Shown piece by piece: positions 1-6,260 of a stretch of DNA of 10,044 bases; the stretch's first letter is position 1; each line of letters starts with the position of its first letter. This stretch comes from Hydrogenothermaceae bacterium (GTDB taxonomy: Bacteria; Aquificota; Aquificia; Aquificales; Hydrogenothermaceae), in NCBI GenBank assembly GCA_026984355.1, contig JALSSG010000175.1:1-10044 (forward strand). Direction: 5' to 3'. Made by a program: the position numbers and the translations under genes. Under the pieces are notes generated by a model, which made no database searches, was not told where the DNA came from, and worked only from the letters and a program-made list of their open reading frames with translations.

Positions 1-111
1 AGACTAAGATTTTTAATCCTTGAGTATCAAGGGTTATTAGATTATTCTAATAAATATGATTTCCTTACTGGAGGTTCACTGCAAAAAACTACTATTTACA
101 GGTATATGTAA
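1..111 (+). CDS. Possible C-terminal end of a tyrosine recombinase (partial, uncertain)
   Basis: The frame starting at base 1 stays open for 36 codons and stops with TAA at 109-111, while the other two forward frames stop early. In DNA this AT-rich such a run is only mildly unlikely by chance. Its last residues, GGSLQKTTIYRYM, resemble the C-terminal box of Xer/phage-integrase tyrosine recombinases (consensus like GHSSLQTTxIYTHx), with a tyrosine where the nucleophile sits. An LR pair near the start of the frame is roughly where the HxLR motif would fall, with the histidine position just outside the window. Against this, the conserved GH before the serine is missing and the spacing between LR and the final box is about two residues short. 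It could be a diverged integrase, a decayed remnant, or an unrelated open frame. The 5' part lies off the left edge. Confidence 0.25.
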   Translation, partial: RLRFLILEYQGLLDYSNKYDFLTGGSLQKTTIYRYM

Positions 112-183
112 AAAATTTTTACAGGGCTAAGAATATTGATAATAAAAGCTCAAATTAATTTTTTTAGTTTCTCTAATTAACGT
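112..183 (+). promoter_or_regulatory. CRISPR leader (likely)
   Basis: This is a very AT-rich stretch directly before the first intact repeat, on the side opposite the degenerate terminal repeat, which is where a leader is expected. It contains runs of A and T and no credible gene. At its left border TTTACA (95-100), TGTAAA (107-112) and TTTACA (118-123) alternate, and 107-114 pairs with 116-123 as an 8-bp inverted repeat around one base, so the leader may begin inside the preceding open frame. TTTACA at 118-123 could act as a -35 element, but I see no well-spaced -10, so the promoter position is not settled. Confidence 0.5.
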
Positions 184-420
184 GTTTTGTCTGAACGTAG
201 TGGGATATAAAGAAGTTTGAAAGCACAAAACAAAGATGGGAAGACCTGAGTTTTGTCTGAACGTAGTGGGATATAAAGTTGAAAGTATCAAAAATCCCCG
301 AGGTGAGACAAAAAAGTTTTGTCTGAACGTAGTGGGATATAAAGTTGAGTTCATCTGGAATTTGACTATCTGGAAATTTAAGTTTTGTCTGAACGTAGTG
401 GGATATAAAGTAGCCCCCCT

Positions 421-446
421 GCTCCCTTGCAATGAGGGAGCTTTTT
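421..446 (+). terminator. Terminator-like hairpin inside spacer 4
   Basis: Spacer 4 (411-446) contains a perfect 7-bp stem, GCTCCCT (421-427) with AGGGAGC (435-441), closing a 7-base loop, followed by TTTTT (442-446). The next repeat begins GTTTTGT and so lengthens the T-rich tail. This has the form of a Rho-independent terminator in the direction in which the array is transcribed. On the other strand there is no T-run after the stem. Whether it stops transcription in the cell is not known. Confidence 0.6.
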
Positions 447-715
447 GTTTTGTCTGAACGTAGTGGGATATAAAGGTTGTAGAAGGATATTTCAACCAAG
501 TAAAAGTTTAATTGTTTTGTCTGAACGTAGTGGGATATAAAGCTGTCATTGAGACGAGGCTTGAAAACATATAAAATCTTGTTTTGTCTGAACGTAGTGG
601 GATATAAAGCAAGTGACCTGCACCTGCGTTTACTTATTCAATTGCCAAGGTTTTGTCTGAACGTAGTGGGATATAAAGGATGACTTTAATAGATAAACTA
701 TCTTTGCCTTCTTCA

Positions 716-744
716 GTTTTGTCTGAACGTTGTGGGATATGTTT
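716..744 (+). repeat. Degenerate leader-distal CRISPR repeat
   Basis: The first 25 bases match the array repeat except for T in place of A at 731, and the last four (741-744, GTTT) do not match AAAG. The crRNA handle part is therefore damaged. Decay of the last repeat fixes the array orientation. Confidence 0.9.
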
Positions 745-770
745 TAAAATTGGAAAATTTATAGAAAAAT

Positions 771-1451
771 TTATAAGTCTATTTCTTCAAAGCTTTTAAT
801 TTGTTCATATGGAAAATTTTCCATATATTCTGCATCTTGTTCTCTAACAAGTCTTTTTACTTTCATTCCAGCTTTGGCTGCTGCCTTTATTTCTTCTGGA
901 TTATCAGATAAAAATAGAATTTCATCTGGTTTTAATCCTATAGTTTGTGCTATCTTCTGGTAAGATGTCGGGTCTTTTTTACTGCCTATTTTTGTATCAA
1001 AATGTCCAGAAAATAAATCTAATATGTTTCCAAATTCTGTGTGAGAAAAAAATAATTTTTGAGCTGTTGTTGAACCTGAAGAGTAAATATAGAGTTTATA
1101 TCCTTTATTTTTCCATTCTATCATTTTATCGTAAGCATCTTTGTAAACAGGTGCTTTTAATTTTCCTGTTTCAAATCCTTCTTTCCATATTAATCCCTGT
1201 ATCTCTTTTAATGGAGTGATTTTTTTGTCTTCATCTATCCAATTTTTTAGAATTTGAATGATTTCATCTATGGTAAGGTCTTTTCCAGCTTCTTTTTTTA
1301 TATCATTTAAAATTTTTTGTACTTCTGGTTTATCTTTATTTTCTTTTATAAAATTTTCTAATTTTTCCTTAGAATAAGGAAATAAAATTTCCTTTACAAA
1401 GGATATGGGGGATGTTGTTCCTTCTATATCTATTAGTACTGCTTTTATCAT
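771..1451 (-). CDS. mtnC: Enolase-phosphatase E1 (methionine salvage)
   Basis: This cytoplasmic HAD-superfamily enzyme of 226 residues converts 2,3-diketo-5-methylthiopentyl-1-phosphate, by enolisation and dephosphorylation, to the acireductone of the methionine salvage pathway. The N-terminus has the family hallmark DIEGTTSPISFV (residues 8-19) with nucleophile Asp8 and Glu10. YSSGS (123-127) is HAD motif II, the GSKKDP stretch (156-161) supplies the motif III lysine, and SDN (182-184) is motif IV. Length is normal for the family. The start overlaps the stop of the upstream ABC transporter gene by ATGA, and the ribosome binding site GAGGAAAA lies inside that gene, so the two are probably translationally coupled. 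No other methionine salvage gene is in the window. The stop is only 26 bases from the end of the CRISPR array, which converges on it. Confidence 0.95.
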   Translation of the reverse strand: MIKAVLIDIEGTTSPISFVKEILFPYSKEKLENFIKENKDKPEVQKILNDIKKEAGKDLTIDEIIQILKNWIDEDKKITPLKEIQGLIWKEGFETGKLKAPVYKDAYDKMIEWKNKGYKLYIYSSGSTTAQKLFFSHTEFGNILDLFSGHFDTKIGSKKDPTSYQKIAQTIGLKPDEILFLSDNPEEIKAAAKAGMKVKRLVREQDAEYMENFPYEQIKSFEEIDL

Positions 1452-3238
1452 CTTTTCTTTTCCTCTTGTTTTTTATCTATTTCTTTTTTCATAAAAGTAT
1501 AATACAGACCTTCTTGTTTAATAAGTTCTTCATGTGTACCTTGTTGAACGATTTTTCCTTTGTCCAGTACATATATATAGTCTGCTTGTGTAATTGTGCT
1601 TAATCTATGAGCTATTATTATTGTGGTTCTATTTTCTAAAAATTTTTGCAGTTCTTTAAATAGATTAAATTCTGTCTGAGTATCAAGAGCTGATGTAGAT
1701 TCGTCTAAGATTACTATTTTTGGTTCCTGAAGTATCATTCTAGCTATAGCTAATCTTTGTCTTTGTCCTCCTGATAGTTTTATACCATTTTTTCCAACAA
1801 GTGTGTCTAACTTTTCTGGAAAGTTTTTTACAACTTCTTCCATCTGGGCTATTTTTAGAGCTTCCCATATTTTCCATTCTGGAATATCTTTTCCTAATGT
1901 TAGATTAAATCTCACTGTATCATTAAAGAGCATAGGCATTTGTAAGACTAAAGAAACATTTTCTCTAACTACATCAAGTCCTATCTTTTCTACTGGGACA
2001 TCATCATAATAAACATTTCCTTTATTTACTGGATAAAATCCTACTAATATATGTGCTAATGTTGTTTTTCCACTTCCGCTTGCACCTACTATGGCTACTT
2101 TTTTTCCTTCTGGAATATGCATGTTTATATTTTCTAGTACAAATTTTTCTCCATCATAAGAAAAGTAAACTTTTTTTAGTGTGATAGAGCAGGTTTTTTT
2201 ATTTTTGAAAGGATTTAAAATATGGGGATATTCTGGTTCTTTTTTCATTTTAAAAAGCTGGTTTATTCGGTTTAAAGCTGCTGTTGCTGTATGGAAAGCA
2301 TATTGTATCCCAAGAATTTCTTGAATTGGTGTCATCATTACCCATAGATAACTGAATATCGCAAACATAAGTCCTATAGTAAGGTCTGAATATGCAACCA
2401 TGAACAATCCTGCTGCTCTGAATATTTCATAACCTGTAAGAAATACTGTAAAAGACAGCCTTGTTGCTGCATCACTTTTCCAGCCAAATGCTATAGATGT
2501 ATCCCTTACCTTTTTTGCCTCTTCTATTACATTTTTTATAAAATGTTTTTCTCTATTGCTTGCTCTTATCTGCCAGAAAAGGTCTAATGTTTCTGTTAAT
2601 GCTTCCTGAAATATTTCCACTGCTTTATTTTCTTTTCTTTTTAATTTCCCTACTTTTCTACCTAGAACTACAGTAAAATAAACGACAATTGGATTTAGTA
2701 AAAGTATAAAAAGAGCAAGCTTCCAGTGTATCCATAGTAAAACAATAGAAACACCAATAATTATAAGTAAAGATACTAATAGTCTGCTTATAGAAACTCC
2801 TAAAAACTGGTCTATTGTGTTTACATCGGTTATAAATAGTGATGTTATTTTCCCTGTACCTGCTGTTTCGTATTCTGACATAGATACTTTTTCTAAATGA
2901 AGGAGCATATCTTTTCTTAGTTTGTAGATTATGTCTTTTGATATTTTGGTAAAAATCATAGTCTGTAATACAGATAGTATAAGAAAAGATATTCGTAGAA
3001 AGATTATAATAAAAAGAACAAGTAATATATAAAACCATACAGGTTGTTGCCCAAATATTGACTCTATAGTATGAACAAAAACACCTGGTTTATTTAGTAA
3101 AATTTCATCTATTATAAAAGGAATAAAAAGTGGTATCGGCACACTTACTATTGCAGCAAAAAGTGCTATTATGTTGCCTATAAAAAGCTGTCTTTTATAT
3201 TTTTTTATTTGATTAAATATTTTCTTCCAACTGTACAT
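1448..3238 (-). CDS. ABC exporter, fused membrane and ATPase domains (MsbA-like half-transporter)
   Basis: This 596-residue inner-membrane ATP-driven exporter has a hydrophobic transmembrane domain (about residues 18-315, with segments near 18-45, 67-92, 152-192 and 265-310) followed by an ATPase domain (about 350-585). ATPase motifs are complete: Walker A GASGSGKTT (385-393), Q-loop Gln433, signature LSGGQ (488-492), Walker B IVILDE with catalytic Glu513, and H-loop His544. It should work as a homodimer. The substrate cannot be read from the sequence; lipid, peptide and drug export are all possible. The C-terminal tail is rich in Lys and Glu. The start lies 11 bases after the preceding membrane-protein gene, with an AAAGGGAA ribosome binding site overlapping that gene's end, and the 3' end overlaps mtnC by 4 bases, placing it in the middle of the leftward operon. 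Confidence 0.93.
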   Translation of the reverse strand: MYSWKKIFNQIKKYKRQLFIGNIIALFAAIVSVPIPLFIPFIIDEILLNKPGVFVHTIESIFGQQPVWFYILLVLFIIIFLRISFLILSVLQTMIFTKISKDIIYKLRKDMLLHLEKVSMSEYETAGTGKITSLFITDVNTIDQFLGVSISRLLVSLLIIIGVSIVLLWIHWKLALFILLLNPIVVYFTVVLGRKVGKLKRKENKAVEIFQEALTETLDLFWQIRASNREKHFIKNVIEEAKKVRDTSIAFGWKSDAATRLSFTVFLTGYEIFRAAGLFMVAYSDLTIGLMFAIFSYLWVMMTPIQEILGIQYAFHTATAALNRINQLFKMKKEPEYPHILNPFKNKKTCSITLKKVYFSYDGEKFVLENINMHIPEGKKVAIVGASGSGKTTLAHILVGFYPVNKGNVYYDDVPVEKIGLDVVRENVSLVLQMPMLFNDTVRFNLTLGKDIPEWKIWEALKIAQMEEVVKNFPEKLDTLVGKNGIKLSGGQRQRLAIARMILQEPKIVILDESTSALDTQTEFNLFKELQKFLENRTTIIIAHRLSTITQADYIYVLDKGKIVQQGTHEELIKQEGLYYTFMKKEIDKKQEEKKR

Positions 3239-3249
3239 AGAAGTTCCCT

Positions 3250-4524
3250 TTAAATTAGTAAGTATGTGCCTGCAATTACTAACATTATAATTAGATAAGG
3301 TAGCATATTTTTCCTTAGATAGTTATTTCCAAATATAGAAACATAAAAATATTTAAAAATATCATTTGATACAACAGCTATTAAAACTCCTTTAACAGCA
3401 GTATCTATATGTAGGCTTTCTTTTTGTGACAAAGATGCAAGAGATAATGTTATTGCATCAACATCTATTACTCCTGATAAAAAGCTTGCAATATATATTC
3501 CTGTATTCCCTAAATAAAATTGTAGGGCTTTTATTGAAAACAGTATAAGTGCATAAACTATTCCAAATTGTATGGCATTATAAAGTTCAAAAGGGTTCTT
3601 GAATTCTACATGTTTTTGTGTTTCATCTACAAACTTTTTATTTTCTTTTCTGTATTGATAAAACAAAATAGCTATATGAAAAATAGAAGCTATCATAATA
3701 GGTATTAAAAGATGTGCCATTAACTGAATATTTATAACTGCCGTTAAAACGAGTACTCTTATATTCATAATTAGCCATGCAAGAGAGATACCTAATAGTG
3801 CTGAGTAGGATAGTAGAGGGTATTCTTTAGCTTTTTTAGATAGGTCATAACTAACTGCAGTACTTGATATTATTCCTCCTATTAGACCAGTAATCCATAT
3901 GGATTTGGCTCCTTTCCATCTAATCAGTAGATAACCTAAAAAATCTAATGTGGATACTATTACGACTATTTTCCATATTTCTTTTAAATTAAACGCATTA
4001 AAAGGACCAAAATCTTTATCTGGTAAAAGTGGATATATAATAACTGTAATAAGAGCAAATTTGATAATAGCTATTATATCTTCATATGAGATTTTTCTTG
4101 CGAATTCTTCAAGAGCTGGTTTTAATGCCAGAAGGAGTGTGATAAAAATAGCTAAAAATGCAGAAACATAGTAATACTGATAATAAACCAGTATACCTAT
4201 TATAAATGCTAAAAAAGTAGCTATTTCTGTGGTTGCTCCCGGGTCTTTTTGATATTCAAGATAAAAGTTTATTATTGTAAGTACAATAAGTCCTCCAAAT
4301 GCTAAAAATAAAAAATTATCTATATATTTATCGTTTAGATATGTTGCGGTAGTTCCAAAGACGGTTATAAAAGGAAATGTTCTTATCCCTGCAAATATTT
4401 CTTTTCTTTTTTCTTCTTCTTTTATTCTATGTTCCCTTTCAAGACCTATAATAAGTCCAAGAATACCAGAAAATATAATCTGGAATAAAAGTTTATATGT
4501 TTCATTATCTATATTAAATTCCAT
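3250..4524 (-). CDS. MgtC-family / DUF4010 membrane protein
   Basis: This 424-residue polytopic membrane protein carries two recognisable parts. The N-terminal part resembles MgtC/SapB proteins: GLIIGLERE (23-31), GIRTF (46-50) and the GATTEIATFLAFIIG stretch (96-110). The C-terminal part (about 180-420) resembles DUF4010, with GGIISSTAVSYDLSKKA and SGVIDVDAITLSLASL. There are perhaps ten or more membrane segments. MgtC proteins are linked to magnesium limitation and membrane potential, but the role of the fused MgtC-DUF4010 form is not established, so I assign no substrate. The start codon lies inside the end of the rusA-like gene (11-base overlap), with AGAGGAAG as ribosome binding site, so expression is probably coupled to it. 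The domain call is firm, the function open. Confidence 0.85.
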   Translation of the reverse strand: MEFNIDNETYKLLFQIIFSGILGLIIGLEREHRIKEEEKRKEIFAGIRTFPFITVFGTTATYLNDKYIDNFLFLAFGGLIVLTIINFYLEYQKDPGATTEIATFLAFIIGILVYYQYYYVSAFLAIFITLLLALKPALEEFARKISYEDIIAIIKFALITVIIYPLLPDKDFGPFNAFNLKEIWKIVVIVSTLDFLGYLLIRWKGAKSIWITGLIGGIISSTAVSYDLSKKAKEYPLLSYSALLGISLAWLIMNIRVLVLTAVINIQLMAHLLIPIMIASIFHIAILFYQYRKENKKFVDETQKHVEFKNPFELYNAIQFGIVYALILFSIKALQFYLGNTGIYIASFLSGVIDVDAITLSLASLSQKESLHIDTAVKGVLIAVVSNDIFKYFYVSIFGNNYLRKNMLPYLIIMLVIAGTYLLI

Positions 4525-4957
4525 TTAGCTTCCTCTTATATTCCTTTATTAACTGTATATCTGGTTCTTTTCGTCTATTTAATTTTTTTATTTTTATAAT
4601 TACTCCTTCTTCTTTCGTGTGGAATTTTTCTAATGTTTGTTTATATATTAAATTATCATCTTGTATAATCCCTGCATATGTAAGGCAATCTCCTAAAGTT
4701 TTCATTATATTGTCTAAATCTCTCCTTCTTTTATTTGGGAGAAGGAATGTTATATGTACCTCAACAGGTTCTGTAAAAAATGCTTTTACATTCTGATTTT
4801 GTAGCTCAAGTTCCCATATTGCTTTATTTATCTTTAATGCTACATCTTTTGGTACTATATATCTTTTTCCAGATTTTGTAAAAGCTCTTACGTTTAGTTT
4901 TACTTTGTTTGCTTTAGATGGAGGTACAAAGCTTAGAAAAAATTCTGCACTTTTCAT
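4514..4957 (-). CDS. rusA: RusA-family Holliday junction resolvase
   Basis: This 147-residue endonuclease family cuts four-way DNA junctions as a dimer with a metal ion. The core NKRRRDLDNIMK (75-86) followed by GIIQDD (96-101) matches RusA: Asp80, Asp82, Lys86 and Asp101 have the same spacing as the E. coli catalytic residues D70, D72, K76 and D91. In most bacteria RusA is prophage-borne, but a RusA has been characterised from Aquifex aeolicus. Here no phage genes surround it, which fits a resident cellular resolvase. It is the first gene of the leftward operon. The ATG is preceded by GAGGAAAA at good spacing, and a candidate promoter lies just upstream. The C-terminal 25 residues are Lys/Arg-rich, beyond the conserved core. 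Confidence 0.88.
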   Translation of the reverse strand: MKSAEFFLSFVPPSKANKVKLNVRAFTKSGKRYIVPKDVALKINKAIWELELQNQNVKAFFTEPVEVHITFLLPNKRRRDLDNIMKTLGDCLTYAGIIQDDNLIYKQTLEKFHTKEEGVIIKIKKLNRRKEPDIQLIKEYKRKLNGI

Positions 4958-4972
4958 GTTTTTTCCTCATTA

Positions 4973-5000
4973 ATTATATTATGTTAAATATCATACTCAA
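4973..5000 (-). promoter_or_regulatory. Candidate sigma-70 promoter for the rusA operon
   Basis: On the minus strand TTGAGT (4995-5000) is followed 16 bases later by TATAAT (4973-4978). The transcript would start near 4966 and leave only about 10 bases before the ATG, so the ribosome binding site would sit at or near the very 5' end. The -10 is perfect and the -35 matches 4 of 6. In DNA this AT-rich a chance TATAAT is common, hence the modest confidence. Confidence 0.4.
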
Positions 5001-5015
5001 TTTATATACAAATCA

Positions 5016-5021
5016 TATAAT
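5016..5021 (+). promoter_or_regulatory. Candidate -10 box for the NifU-domain gene
   Basis: TATAAT on the plus strand lies 35 bases before the ATG at 5057. No good -35 is visible at 16-18 bases upstream. The ribosome binding site GGAGGA (5045-5050) is well placed for the ATG. Confidence 0.3.
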
Positions 5022-5056
5022 TAAGGCATAAAAAAATTGCATTTGGAGGAATTATA

Positions 5057-5308
5057 ATGGCAGTAGAAAGAGAAAAAGTTGAAGAAGTTTTAGAAAAAAT
5101 AAGACCAGCTTTAAGATTTGATGGTGGAGATGTTGAATTAGTAGATATAGGAGAAGATGGAACTGTTTATGTTAGATTAATGGGTGCTTGTTCTGGATGT
5201 GCTATGTCTCTTATGACTTTAAAAGGTGGTATTGAAAGAAAACTAAAAGAAGAAATACCAGAAGTAAAAGAAGTAGTAGCTATAAACTTAGAACAACCAG
5301 CTTTCTAA
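5057..5308 (+). CDS. Stand-alone NifU C-terminal domain protein (Fe-S cluster carrier)
   Basis: This 83-residue protein consists only of the NifU C-terminal (Nfu-type) domain, which holds a labile Fe-S cluster, usually bridging a dimer, and passes it to target enzymes in the cytoplasm. The signature is complete: RPALRFDGGDVELV (16-29) and GACSGCAMS (43-51) with cluster ligands Cys45 and Cys48. There is no N-terminal IscU-like or A-type domain, so this is the short form. The ATG has a strong GGAGGA site seven bases ahead. It is transcribed alone to the right, divergent from the rusA operon, and ends 6 bases before a strong terminator stem. A monocistronic gene of this type fits a general assembly factor rather than a nitrogenase-specific one; no nif genes are nearby. 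Confidence 0.92.
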   Translation: MAVEREKVEEVLEKIRPALRFDGGDVELVDIGEDGTVYVRLMGACSGCAMSLMTLKGGIERKLKEEIPEVKEVVAINLEQPAF

Positions 5309-5314
5309 ATACAG

Positions 5315-5335
5315 GTAGGGCTTTGCCCTACTTTT
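5315..5335 (+). terminator. Intrinsic terminator of the NifU-domain gene
   Basis: A perfect 7-bp stem, GTAGGGC (5315-5321) with GCCCTAC (5325-5331), closes a TTT loop and is followed by TTTTCTTCTTTT. It starts 6 bases after the stop codon of the NifU-domain gene. The stop codon of the convergent nusB (5328-5330) lies inside the right arm. On the minus strand the stem is followed by CTGTATTTAG, with no T-run, so it should work mainly rightward. Confidence 0.85.
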
Positions 5336-5795
5336 CTTCTTTTGTGATAAACTCTTTTTCTCTTGTAATATCTTTATAAATTCCGCTTAGGACACCATTT
5401 ATAAACTTTAATGCTTCTTCATCAGTTAAATAACATTTTGCCAGGTCTAAGATATCTATAAATACTCTTCCTTTATCAGGAATATCTGCGAAAGCAAGCT
5501 CATAAGCTCCAAGTCTAAGTAATGCTCTTTCTGGATATCCTAATCTCTTCAATCTCCATCCGTGTAAATGAGTTTCAATAAGTTGGTCTATTTCATCTAA
5601 ATGTTTTTCTATTCCTTCAGCAATAGAATAAGAATACTCCAAAACCTTCTGGTCTATTTTTCCATTGTTTGATTTTTTGAAGTCTTCAATGTAGTATTGT
5701 AGGGTATCTTTTAGATTTCCACCATTTAGGTCGTAAGAATATAACGTTTTAAATAAAATCTCTCTTGCTTTTTTTCTATGTTTACCAGTTTTCAT
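5328..5795 (-). CDS. nusB: Transcription antitermination factor NusB
   Basis: This 155-residue all-helical RNA-binding protein pairs with S10 (NusE) and binds boxA in antitermination of rRNA transcription. The sequence matches NusB throughout: the basic N-terminus KHRKKAREILFKTLYSYDL (5-23), LKRLGYPERALLRLGAYEL in the middle, and the C-terminal DEEALKFINGVLSGIYKDI. Length is within the normal range. It is the last gene of the leftward operon. Its ATG overlaps the ribH stop by ATGA, with an AAGGAAAT ribosome binding site inside ribH; the ribH-nusB order is common in bacteria. The stop codon sits inside the terminator stem of the convergent NifU-domain gene, and no separate minus-strand terminator is seen. 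Confidence 0.95.
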   Translation of the reverse strand: MKTGKHRKKAREILFKTLYSYDLNGGNLKDTLQYYIEDFKKSNNGKIDQKVLEYSYSIAEGIEKHLDEIDQLIETHLHGWRLKRLGYPERALLRLGAYELAFADIPDKGRVFIDILDLAKCYLTDEEALKFINGVLSGIYKDITREKEFITKEEK

Positions 5796-6256
5796 TTTAT
5801 TTCCTTAAGAACATTTGCCATTTCTATTGCAGATAGTGCAGCATCAAAGCCTTTATTTCCCATCTTTGTCCCTGCTCTTTCTATAGCCTGTTCTATAGTG
5901 TCTGTAGTAAGAATACCATAAGCTATAGGAATTTCTTCTTCAAGGCTAACCAGTGCTATACCTTTTGTTACTTCTGCAGCAACATAATTAAAGTGTGGAG
6001 TAGCTCCTCTTATTACAGCTCCAAGACATATAATTGCATCGTATTTTTTTGTTTTTGCTAATTTTTTTGCTGTAAGAGGTATTTCAAAAGAACCTGGCAC
6101 TCTTACCACTGTTATGTTTTCTGTACTTCCTCCATTCCTGATTATACAGTCAACTGCACCTTCAAGAAGTTTTTCTGTTATCAGGCTGTTAAATCTTCCC
6201 ACTACTATAGCAAACTTTAAATCTTTTGCATCTAATTGTCCATTTATTTCTATCAT
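5792..6256 (-). CDS. ribH: 6,7-dimethyl-8-ribityllumazine synthase
   Basis: This cytoplasmic enzyme makes lumazine from a ribitylaminouracil and dihydroxybutanone phosphate, the next-to-last step of riboflavin synthesis. Family landmarks are all present: VVGRFNSLI (18-26) with the ring-stacking aromatic Phe22, PGSFEIP (54-60), GAVIRGATPHFNYV (79-92) with catalytic His88, and Arg127 and Lys135 in ERAGTKMGNKG. Length (154) and numbering agree with what I recall for the Aquifex aeolicus enzyme, which assembles into a 60-subunit icosahedral shell; a similar shell is plausible here. The ribosome binding site AGGTGAGG overlaps the stop of the small lipoprotein gene, which ends 4 bases upstream. The other rib genes are not in the window. 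Confidence 0.96.
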   Translation of the reverse strand: MIEINGQLDAKDLKFAIVVGRFNSLITEKLLEGAVDCIIRNGGSTENITVVRVPGSFEIPLTAKKLAKTKKYDAIICLGAVIRGATPHFNYVAAEVTKGIALVSLEEEIPIAYGILTTDTIEQAIERAGTKMGNKGFDAALSAIEMANVLKEIK

Positions 6257-6260
6257 TTCC

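Larger units (their letters stand above)
184..744 (+). CRISPR. CRISPR array, 9 repeats of 29 bp and 8 spacers
   Basis: Repeats start at 184, 250, 316, 382, 447, 514, 581, 650 and 716. The first eight are identical 29-mers beginning GTTTTGTCTGAAC and ending GGGATATAAAG. Spacers are 37, 37, 37, 36, 38, 38, 40 and 37 bp and differ from one another. The ninth repeat has an A-to-T change at repeat position 16 and has lost the last four bases (AAAG replaced by GTTT), the usual mark of the leader-distal end, so the array reads left to right. From memory, the GTTTT start and the short AT-rich end ending AAAG resemble type I-B repeats such as those of clostridia, which would make the crRNA 5' handle ATATAAAG. 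The repeat has no strong internal hairpin. No cas gene lies in the window, so the subtype is an inference. Confidence 0.97.

Noticed and set aside
15..35. Hairpin with stem 15-23 / 27-35 (one G-T pair) as a terminator
   Set aside because: No T-run follows on either strand and it falls inside the open frame at the left edge.
127..499. Minus- and plus-strand reading frames across the CRISPR array with repeated peptides such as LYPTTFRQN or FCLNVVGYK
   Set aside because: The peptide repeats are just translations of the 29-bp CRISPR repeat; frames persist only because repeat plus spacer lengths happen to keep them open.
745..770. AT-rich repeat of AAATTTAT between the array and mtnC as a terminator
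   Set aside because: Any hairpin would be made only of A-T pairs, too weak to be credible, especially in a thermophile.
947..2009. Plus-strand open frames at 947-1219, 1412-1603 and 1803-2009
   Set aside because: They lie antisense inside mtnC and the ABC exporter gene, whose motifs are complete, and encode no recognisable protein.
2658..3038. Second minus-strand frame inside the ABC exporter gene
   Set aside because: It is an off-frame shadow of the transmembrane domain coding region with no domain of its own.
4514..4957. RusA as a sign of a prophage
   Set aside because: No other phage gene is seen, the flanking genes are cellular and tightly coupled, and Aquifex is known to carry a RusA.
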